Below, in pieces: positions 23,943 to 33,900 of a stretch of DNA of 64,000 bases. The stretch is taken from assembly GCF_036588685.1 (NCBI RefSeq), contig NC_086374.1, positions 69,004,457-69,068,456 on the forward strand, written 5' to 3'. The translations under genes were made by a program, and so were the position numbers. The notes under the pieces are model-generated. The model ran no database searches, was not told the origin of the DNA, and worked only from the letters and a program-made list of their open reading frames with translations. Source of the DNA: Mytilus trossulus (lineage: Eukaryota; Mollusca; Bivalvia; Mytilida; Mytilidae). Each line of letters begins with the position of its first letter. The stretch's first letter is position 1.

Positions 23943-25450
23943 ATGGTCAAGATAACAGCTGTTTGTCTATTAACCATCATATGCATATTGGATTTTGGGA
24001 TGTGCCTTTTCTACACAGACAGCAAAGAAAACGATTACCCACGAATTGGAAAGAGACGACATTTTGATGAACTTGTATACAATAACAATTACCAGCAAAA
24101 ATACAGAGAACCCAAAAAGACAATGGACCCTTTAACATTAAGTGAAGCTGTTATACCATCTGTGTTATTGTTTCAATATTTTGACTTGGATAGTAAGTAA
24201 ATTTAACAAAATTGAAGTAAAAATTCTAAAGACAGCCTTGAAAATATTTATAAATAATTAATTAAGTAACTAAAGTATACAATACAAGTTATAAGCACAT
24301 TACAAGAAAATAAAATGGCTTGCGTGAGGTTTTAACGATCCCATGTATAGCCATAAATCAAAATTCATCAATATAGACTTTTATCTACACAGTGTCGATT
24401 ATTTCGTCTAGTTTCACAGGCGCGTAAAACATGCATGGATAGTGATAACTGGCACATTATTGAACTTATATAGCAAAAATGTATATTTTTTTTCTTATTT
24501 TTTAATTTCCAAATTGATTTACCAATTTTTAACATAAATTAATCATTGTTACTTGTTTATGACGAAAAAACATGTGAAATTACATACTTCAGTTTTTGGC
24601 ACAAATTTAAAAAAGAAATGTTACAGTTGTAAGTGGATCCAGTCATAAAGATATAAAAATATATAATTGTTACAATTTATTTTGTTAATTAAGTCATTGT
24701 TGCTACTTATTTAAAACCTCCGACTTGAATCCATTGAATTATCATACTTATATATTTATTTTTTCTTTATAAATCATATACAAAGGGTAATTTACGGCAA
24801 CACTCAATTAGACAGCAAACATACGACTTAATTATAATCAGAAAATAGACATCTTACATAGATAAACTTCAACAATAAACAGATACTTGAAAGCACAAAT
24901 CACAATAGAATGTCTTGTTCTAGACAATTGTATCGACTATTCAATTTTGGAGTGATGTTGAGTTTTAACACTATTCAGATTTACATAGCGAGTGAAGCAA
25001 ATAAGGGAAAGTGGGACTACCGATTTATCGAATTAAACATTAACTTAATCATATTTTCAAAGTATTATTGGTTTATTCCCCCATTTTCTACAAAATGAGA
25101 TACCTTAACCAAATCAGGACTATAACAGTTGTTTTCCATTCGATTGATTTGTTTGAGAGTGAATTTTGCTATTTCATAAGTGTCTTATCGTTTTTAATAT
25201 TTTATTGGCTTCGGTATTTTTGCTATTTTACTTAATTCATTAAATTGTTTTACAAATATGTGGAAATGAAAAACGAACACATTCAAAACAATATTCAAAA
25301 TAGCTGATGTTTTTGTTTTAAAAAAGATATGTAATGAGATGTTTTTCTTTTCTTTCAGAAGATGGATTTATATCTGCAGGTGAATTTTCAAGAAGAATAT
25401 CAACTGGATTAAGTTACTTGATGCAAAGAGAAATGAACTGGGATCATTAG
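23943..25450 (+). CDS. Secreted single EF-hand protein with GKRR site (two exons)
   Basis: Exons 23943-24192 and 25359-25450; donor a|GTAAGT, acceptor TTTCTTTCAG|. A TTTATTACAG acceptor at 23932-23941 sits one base before the ATG, implying an upstream noncoding exon that I could not place. The product is 113 residues. Residues 1-21 form a hydrophobic signal peptide (VCLLTIICILDF) ending in a Cys. The short segment 22-35 is then followed by Gly36-Lys37-Arg38-Arg39, a layout typical of prohormone cleavage with C-terminal amidation. The intron (phase 1) falls inside a canonical EF-hand loop: D81, D83, D85, G86, I88 and E92 occupy positions 1, 3, 5, 6, 8 and 12. The C-terminus is NWDH. This is a calcium-binding extracellular protein, or a peptide precursor with an EF-hand spacer. 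I do not recognise the family. The split loop becoming perfect on splicing is strong evidence for the gene model. Confidence 0.88.
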
Positions 25451-25512
25451 TTTGAACAATGTGCCTTTTTTGTTCATACATGGGGATTGGATATATTTAA
25501 CACTTGCTTTTT

Positions 25513-25518
25513 AATAAA
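25513..25518 (+). promoter_or_regulatory. Polyadenylation signal of the EF-hand gene
   Basis: AATAAA 63 bases after the TAG stop at 25448-25450. Confidence 0.65.
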
Positions 25519-25534
25519 TAGGGGCAGTTAATGA

Positions 25535-25640
25535 TCTTAATAAGGGTTGGTTAGTGATATTACTAAGGGGTTAGTGGTGTCACTGAGGGGTTAGTGATTT
25601 CACTGCGGGGTGGATACTAATGGGAGGTTACTAATATTAC
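25535..25640. repeat. Short tandem repeat, ~24 bp unit, about 4 units
   Basis: 'ggttagtgatattactaagg', 'ggttagtggtgtcactgagg', 'ggttagtgatttcactgcgg' and a decayed 'ggttactaatattactgata'. It begins just past the polyadenylation signal of the EF-hand gene. Confidence 0.75.
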
Positions 25641-25644
25641 TGAT

Positions 25645-26455
25645 ATAAGCATGTAAAAAGATTCTTACTTCCGTAAATCCTGAATAGATTAGCATATTTT
25701 ATTGTTTTAAGTTTGACAATCTTAAATTACACCAGAGGTTCTTTTTCTACTGCTTACACTGATCATATTCCTTTAGAAAATACAATTTATAGATAATTTA
25801 AAATATCTGTGTTGTTTTCAATCTAACTGATCTGGCCATATGTCATGTTATTTTTGTACGACCCTTAGTGTCAAGTGTTTGTCAAAAAACATTATCATCT
25901 AGGCCAAGATGCTTAGTTTCAGAACTGTATCAGATAAAAACCGCTTGTAGACAAAAAAAAACATAATCAAACTGAATAGATCTCAAAATATAGAAAATCT
26001 TATCACTTTCTTATTCTCAAGCACACCTGACAAATATGAACGTTCTGAAAAGGAAAAAAACCATGGCTGATATAAAGAGATAATAGATAACCTTCAATAA
26101 TACAGCAACCTGAACGACACAAATATCAGAAAGACACCTACATGTCAATAAACAGTCTTCAATAACACATAGGTGAAATCATTTTAAAAACTATTGAACA
26201 CAATTTTCTACTTCAGAAAGAATGTTACAGAATTTGTTTTCCTAATTTTTTTATTCATGCAAACAAATATTTTTTCAATTCGTAAAACATGACGAATTTC
26301 ATTTGCCTGAGATAAATACCAGAATGAAAATAAGTTTTTATTATAATTTATTGAAAATATATCTACAACGAAAATCTTTTTATAACAAGTTTTTACATCA
26401 TCCGGCCGTTTGTTTAACATTTGTCATTTCGGAGCATTTTATTGCTACATGCATG
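25645..26455. other. Non-coding stretch
   Basis: AT-rich with no supportable gene. The overlapping short frames around 26208-26488 show no domain or splice context. Confidence 0.35.
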
Positions 26456-26459
26456 CAAC

Positions 26460-26583
26460 TATGCAGTATGGGTTTTGCTCATTGTTGAAGACCGTACGGT
26501 GACCTATTTTTGTTAACTTCTGTGCCATTTGGTCTTTGGTGGAGAGGTGTCTCATTTTCAATCGTACCACATCTTCTTATTTA
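26460..26583 (-). repeat. Dispersed repeat family A, reverse, partial
   Basis: 'atgcagtatgggttttgctc', 'attgttgaagaccgtacggt' and 'gtaccacatcttcttattta' are the reverse of the first ~120 bases of family A. Confidence 0.7.
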
Positions 26584-27219
26584 TAAATATACATAATTAT
26601 GGACATAATAAAATGTAAAGAGTGCCTTAAATTGCGTTGCGAAAATTGGTTGCTGTACTGAAAATCATTTTACATTGTAGCAAAATAATAACATACACAC
26701 TAATAGAATTGTTTTCTGGTTTTATAGCATCATTCAATTAGCCTGTTGAAATTAATAACAATATATACAAATTACTGTGCTTATTTTGAGAGAAGAAGAC
26801 AAAGTGTATTGTTACAATAAAATCCATCAGTGATTACATTAGTATCGTTGGCTTATATTTCAGTATTATACAACAAATATGTTTAAAAGAAATAACGTCA
26901 TGGAATACGAAGCTGGACATAAGTGTACTCTAGTTATTTACTCCTTTCCTTGGATCAATGAAGTATAAGTTTATTTCGTATGAAGGATTGAACAATATAA
27001 CTAGTACCAAAACGGTATTTTATTAGAGTTATTTTCATTATATTAATGGTGAAGTTATCTGGAAAGTTTATACTTAGTTAGTACAAGAGAAAAGTATAAT
27101 AATGCAATGGTGATGTTGGGCTCCTTTCAGCAGGACAAGACCAGTTACAAAGAAGCCAAAGACAACAGTAGGGACATTAACAAAAATCAAGTCTAATAAT
27201 CTGTTTGGATGGTTTAACA

Positions 27220-27350
27220 ATAGTAATTTCAGGGCCCTTTATAGCTTACTGCTTGGTGTGAGCTAAGGCTTCGTGTTGAATGCCATACTTTGATCTTTAA
27301 TGGTTTACTTTGACACATTGTGACTTGGATGTAGTGTTGTCTCTATGATA
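27220..27350 (-). repeat. Dispersed repeat of the family A group, reverse, partial
   Basis: 'agggccctttatagcttact', 'gtgttgaatgccatactttg' and 'ttggatgtagtgttgtctc' follow the same order as the copy at 48005-48165. Confidence 0.55.
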
Positions 27351-27359
27351 CTCATACCT

Positions 27360-28720
27360 TATATTTTTATTTCTGTAGAATACCTACTTGTAGCGAAAAG
27401 CAAATATCCAATGAAAATGGCATCTCACAAAAGTTTAACATAAATGTCTTTACAAAATTCAACTATGAACTTAATCATATAACAAATGAGCTTTGACAAA
27501 GAGTAATAAAACTTTAAAAAAAAAAAAAAAATGAGTAGAACTAATCATAAAAAGGACATAAAAGCAAATTAGAGATATGTGAAGCTAGAAAAATACATAA
27601 ACAATTTCAAAAATTAAATGAAAAAAAATAAAAATGCTATCAAAACATTAAAACCCAAAGCGGAAAGTTAGAAGATTCACAGAAAAGCCTGAAATAACCT
27701 ATAAACATCAACGACAACGATTGTAATAAAAGAGATAATTAGAATAATTTGTTTTATTAATTTGCTTATGTGCTTTGTCTATTGTTTTATAGTGATTAAG
27801 ATTTGAACACTATGTGGACTGCTGAATCTCTATGTTTGACATTTTTATCTATTACTACTATGATGAAGGGCGTAGGTAGTGGCCTCATGTGCAAATACGC
27901 ACAAATATGATTAAGATAAGATAAGAAGTTTGACGGTTCGTTTTGTTTACACAATAAAATATCATTGTATTGACATTATATGTATAGTTCATACATATGA
28001 TAGGTATAGCTAGCTATAAAATCTAGTTTAACCAACCATTTTCTACACAATGTATACCAGTACAGTAACGTATGGTGAATTAAACTGATACAATAAAATG
28101 CACAATTATGATTTTACAATTCAATTATTCTTGGCAAGTCTAACAAATTGATACACTCCCTGCGTTCCTTTTTTAGAAATAAAAATTTAAAAGACAACCA
28201 AATCAACTCAATGGTACATAGAATAACAAAATCAGAGATCTATATTTTAATTCGATTGAATCAACTCAAAATCAAAGATATAAATAGATGCAAATATTTT
28301 CATTTTATATAAGCCTCTTTTAAGGGTATCCCAATACAGTGATAATATGGAAATCTGACAATTCATAGCGGAATAGATTACCATTACCAACGACTTTTAT
28401 ATTTCCAAATCGACAACTTAAAGAAATTTATAGATAATTATCTGGAAAACATGATTATACTCTTTTGAAATATGGTACCATGGCCTAAAAATGAGCATGT
28501 ATAATGCATTAACGTGTAATGCAAAGCTTTCAAAAATCATAAAACAGACTACGTTGTCTCATTGTATTATCAAGCTAAATACATTATTGGTTGAAAAACA
28601 ATTTTCAGCAAAACACAACAGAGAATTATAACGATTTATTACGGAATAATGACTTTACATGTATGTTTCATTATAATACGTAAGAATGATTGCACTACAA
28701 ACTGCTCAGAGTCTGAAAAG
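27360..28720. other. Non-coding stretch
   Basis: AT-rich; contains a family D-like fragment at about 27960-28080 ('gtatagctagctataaaatc', 'ccaaccattttctacacaat'). No gene supported. Confidence 0.4.
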
Positions 28721-28723
28721 ACA

Positions 28724-28900
28724 AAATTTTATGCTCGACCAGTAAAGCCGAGCACACATTTTACTCGACTAGTCTCGACATTGTCTCGACATTACTTAAC
28801 TGTACTCGACTATATAGCTAGGTATCGATTCAATACTTGATGATCTTATTGTAGTCTGAAATGGTCTCGACCAAAGCTCGACCAAGGCTCGACTAGTCTG
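28724..28900. repeat. Irregular 'CTCGAC' motif cluster
   Basis: The hexamer ctcgac occurs about ten times in under 180 bases, for example 'ttttactcgactagtctcga', 'cattgtctcgacattactta' and 'tggtctcgaccaaagctcga'. Spacing is irregular (10-50 bases), so it is not a simple microsatellite. The overlapping 63-residue frame is not credible. Confidence 0.7.
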
Positions 28901-28972
28901 GCCCTTCAAATTTAGTCTTCACTGGCGTAAATCAGCCCAACTTACTAAATTTAATATGGATGTAACAAGATT

Positions 28973-29627
28973 CCAGTTCATTTGGTAGGTTGGTTCATTG
29001 CTTTGAAATTAAAGGACTTAAGTAATAGGTAAATTTTATTTTTATCATATTCAGATAGTAAACTTCAATTCAACTTGGATTTTCTTAAAACAGTACAGCT
29101 ATTTCAATAATACTTTGATCTTACTGAATCCCAGGTCGTTATGCAGTTTGGTGTATTGCTGTCAAATTTCAGGATTAAACTAATCTTGGCCCCAAAAGCT
29201 AGAATTTGCAGTCCGAACTTAAATTTCTAGGTTTTTTACCTTGATGAATTAAAACATGAAATTTGACAGCTATATGCCAAACAACATAGCAGCCTGGAAT
29301 TCAGTAAGATCAATATATAACTAAGATAGCTGTATAGTTTAATGAAAATCCAAGTTCTATGAAAAAGTTATAAAACCATTAAAGTGTACTATCTGAATTT
29401 AGTCAGATAGTATTTAGTCAGTTTAGTCAATTAAGTCCGAACTGCAATTTCTAGCATATTGTTTTACCTAGATTGATTCAATCGCTGTAGAGTTTAAAGA
29501 TAAAAGTTGATTGAAAAAGTTATTAAAATAATTAAAGATGACTATCTGAGGTTAATTCAATTTGTTTTACCTTTTAATTTTAGTCCTTTAATTTCACAGC
29601 AATTAACCAAACTACCAAATAAACTGG
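28973..29627. mobile_element. Inverted-repeat (MITE-like) element, 655 bp
   Basis: The left end 'ccagttcatttggtaggttg' + 'gttcattgctttgaaattaa' pairs with the right end ('...aatttcacagcaattaacc' + 'aaactaccaaataaactgg'): about 41 of 46 positions match as an inverted repeat. Inside, a second inverted pair of about 130-150 bp (29050-29185 versus 29250-29395) includes 'ttgatcttactgaatcccag' against 'ctggaattcagtaagatcaa'. There is no transposase, so it is non-autonomous. No clear target-site duplication could be fixed by eye. Confidence 0.85.
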
Positions 29628-29639
29628 AAGTTTGTTAAG

Positions 29640-30720
29640 GGCAAAGGATACAAACTAGCCAATTATCTACTATTAGTCGAATAAAAAAAAAGACAAATGC
29701 AAAAACAGACAAACAACAGCACAGAGCAATTTAAAAGTTTGTAACATATATCCAATAGCAACGGTTGTATCAGTAAAATACATGTTGATGACCTGCCAAA
29801 TGTGATTAATTGAGTTTAAATACTCGTTCTCCTTAACTTAAATTTAAATGTCTCTTATTTGGATATAAATCAGGTAAGTGTTTCACGAATGACATTGACA
29901 ATCAAGGGCAAAACTAAACAATTAACTGGCACTACAATATGTTTAAAACACCAAACGCACATTCCATAGGTTAAGTTCTCACCAGCCAAAAAATAGAGAT
30001 ATAAATATACACTGTGATAAAGCATGCCAATGAAACACAACAATGATCTTAATTACCAATCCAATCAAACCTATGCTTTTGAAGGATAGCTTTATAAGTT
30101 AACATACTAGCATAATATATAGAGAAAGACGATATACACATTACAATTGCAAAAACAATATACTATTTGTTCAAGATAAACCATCCATTTTCAAGCTAGA
30201 AAATAACAAATCGGCTACAGATTTTCAACAGAACATCAATATGTCCTCTACGGTGTATTTCTTTACTCTCCTTGAATGAGAAGTCGATTTATTTTGTATT
30301 GATGTTAAACGCCCAGTGGCAAATATTTTATGCATTTTCAGAATAAAACGTTATATATTATAATATATTCAGTCGACAAGAGGACATGACAACATACCCT
30401 GACGCAAATCTTTGACTCCGAGTCAACGATACTCTTATTCCTAAACATTAATGCCGAGTTCAGAAGCATATATTTTTTTTCAAATACGTGCTTTGATCTA
30501 GCTGTTTCACGTGGCGAGCACCCTACCACGAGACGATTTTTTTCATTTCATATTTCGTTACAAAAGAATTATAAATATATGTTAAGATGCACTTTCTCGG
30601 GTAAATAAAAAAATCGTTGAAATTCACTCTTCATCCGTTTCAACGAAATCAACATTTAGGACTATGGTAAACACAGCAAGGTGTGTTTCATACAAGTGAG
30701 ATAAATCAATTATCACATAT
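29640..30720. other. Non-coding stretch downstream of the minus-strand gene
   Basis: No ORF with supporting signals and no strong repeat recognised. Confidence 0.35.
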
Positions 30721-30726
30721 AATATA

Positions 30727-30732
30727 TTTATT
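30727..30732 (-). promoter_or_regulatory. Candidate polyadenylation signal of the minus-strand gene
   Basis: AATAAA on the minus strand, about 250 bases past the stop at 30984. Other candidates in this AT-rich stretch cannot be excluded. Confidence 0.4.
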
Positions 30733-30983
30733 GGACTTACAGTGACTTCATAAATTGAATGCAATAAAGGTCTCATAAGTTGCTTAGGTTGCATTAACCT
30801 TGGACTGATTAAATTATAATACAATATGGTTTACAGCCGCGATCATAAAATATGACATCGTTATCAGGCTAAGTGTTTTACAAATGTCAACTATTCATGA
30901 TTTACAAAAGGCACATGCTTATATTTTTAAGACATAAAGACATTATAAGATATGAGACCATTATAAGAATCATACACAAATAG

Positions 30984-33900
30984 TCAGAACCTGAACTGTT
31001 TTTCGTTTTCTTTTGATGTTGGACTAGTCTCTGTAGAGTGTATTGGTGAAGAATCTGTAGAAAGAGATTTCTGCTTTCTAAATTTCTTCTTCGTGCTATG
31101 AAAGGTTTCGGATACTACTCGGACATTAGAAATGTTCCTTGTTCCTCCACACTTTGACGCTTTTAGTTCTCCCCTTTCTTTCAAAGATCCATGTCTGTTA
31201 TGTTTATTTTTCAATATTGTTTTTCTTTCATCTTCTAAAAGTATTTTTTCTGATAGAGGTTCTTTAACCTTCGGTGGACTCGATGATATGTGTTTCTCTG
31301 GATGTACTTTAGTCTTTTCGTTGCATTTTTCGTCACTTTTCTCTGGACGAACAGTTTTCCTCTTTTCTTTGGACGAATTACTCCGTCTCATTTTGAAAGA
31401 ATCCAGATCCGTCTTAACTATTTTTCTTTCTTTTAATGACCCACCTCTTCTATGTTTATGTTGTCCAATAGCACACGGTGATATGTTGTCATCTTCAACT
31501 GTACCTTCGTACTGCAGATTGCCGAAATTGGTTACGTCCTTTTTACACGATATCGGACCATGTCTTGATGAATCGATTCGTCTGGGTGACTGCATTGAAG
31601 ATACAGATAAAGAAAGACCAGAACTAGGTCGGCAGAGAATTTCACTTTTCGCTCTTTGCAATAGCTTATGCTGATTTTGTTCTGCGATTGTTTTTCGGGG
31701 TCGACGGATCGATGAAGTTGATTCCCATTGGTCACAATAGTTATCGTCTCCGACATCATTTTGTCTCTTGTGCTGAGAAGAACGCAGTTTAGATATGAAT
31801 GATGCCGCAAGCAGTGTTGTACGTATGCCGGATGTAGATGACTTGATTTTATCAACATCTTCGTATTCTAAAGATTTCCTCCTCGGCATTTTGAAGCACT
31901 GTTTTGAACCTAATAAAATCAAAAGGATTATTTCATTAATTTCAAAACATTTATGAAAACAAAGATTACACGTTTATAAATTCGGTTTAAGGTGAAATTT
32001 GGCGTCTGAGCTTAGTACTTATTCTGAATAGTTCTGGTTAAAGCGCGTCATTAATGCCTGCACCTAGTCAGGAATATGACAGTTGTCCATTCGTTTGATG
32101 TGTTATGTCATTTGATTTTGCCATGTGATAAGCGTTTCCAATTGAATCTTCCTTGCAGTTCAGTATTTTTGTGATTTTACTTTTTTAATTATAAATGTCC
32201 TTTATACAAAACGTAATTGAGAAAGATCTTTGATTGGGAGCTCGTTAGATCTTACCATTGCGTTTGTACTTTCTAATGATTGTATTCCAAAACTGCATAC
32301 ATGTATTAAAACTCATATAACAATATTATATGTAAAATTGATAAATAAATGTCTACAAACATTGTATATGATATTGTTAAATAAAACATGTATGCATTTG
32401 TGGAATAAAATTAATCATAAATTTGTTGAGAAAAAAATATCTGGAAATATGTGTTTATAAAAGAGATACTATAATAATTGAAATCGTGTTCTCGGGTTTA
32501 TATAAATGATAAGCTTGTGATAAACAATAACATGATATTTTAGAGAAGAGGAGGTGAAAATTTGATACCTATTAACAGGTACTTTTACTGCTTAGTAATA
32601 GTATTTCCAATATGATTTAAAAAAAAAAAACTGATCCTATGTCAACGCTTCGCATGAAAAAAATCCGAAAAGATTTCATTCTAGTTTCTATTTTGATGGC
32701 ATTTCGTGATCCTAAGGCCAATCATGTGTGTTTACTGTCCGGCTGATAAAAAATAAAAGGGGTAGGCAGGTCAGTAGGGATTTAAAAAAAACATTGAGTC
32801 TATGGGAGCAACATTGTGACTTTAACAGTGCTTAATAAAACTAGAGGCTCTAAAGAGCCTGTGTCGCTCACCTTGGTCTATGTGCATATTAAACAAAGGA
32901 CACAAATGGATTCATGACAAAATTGTATTTTGGTGATGGTGATGTGTTTGAAGTTCTTACTTTACTGAACGATTTTGCTTCTTACAATTACATCTATCAT
33001 GAACTTTGCCCATTAGTAACAGAGAACTATATTTGGTAAAAATTTACATAAATTTACCAAATTAATGAAAATTGTTAAAAATTTACTATAAAGGGCAATA
33101 ACTCCTTAAGGGGTCAATTGACCATTTAGGTCATGTTGACTTATTTGTAGATCTTACTTTGCTGAACATTATTGCTGTTTACAGTTTATCGCTATCTATA
33201 ATAGTATTCAAGATAACCAAAAACGGCAAAATTTCTTTAAAAATTACCAATTGGAGGGTAGCAACCCAACAACCAGTTGTCCAATTCATCTGAAAAATTC
33301 AGGGCAGATAGATATTGACTTGATTAACAATTTAACTTTTTTGTCAGATTTGCTCTAGATGCTTTGGTTTCATAGTTATAAGCAAAAAACTGCATTTTAC
33401 CCCTATGTTCTATTTTTAGCCGTGGCGGCCATCTTGGTTGAATGGCCAGGTCATCTGACACATTTTTCAAACTAGATACCCCAAAGATGATTGTGGCCTA
33501 GTAGTTTCAGTGGAGATTTTGTAAAAGATTACTTAGATTTATGAAAAATGGTTAAAGATTGACTATAAAGGGCAATAACTCCTAAAGGGGTCAACTGACC
33601 ATTTTGGTCATGTTGACTTATTTGTAGATCTTACTTTGCTGAACATTATTGCTGTTTACAATTTATCTCTATCTATAATAATATTCAAGATAATAACCAA
33701 AAACAGCAAAATTTCCTCAAAATTACCAATTCAGAGGCAGCAACCCAACAACCGATTGACTGATTCATCTGAAAATTTCAGGGCAGATAGTTCTTGACCT
33801 GATAAACATTTTTATCCCATGTCAGATTTCCTCAAAATGCTTTGGTTTTTGAGTTATAAGCCAAAAACTGCATTTTACCCCTATGTTCTATTTTTAGCGA

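Noticed and set aside
31132..31674. 180-residue plus-strand open frame
   Set aside because: It is the exact antisense shadow of exon 3 of the minus-strand gene; the minus frame has splice continuity and plausible composition.
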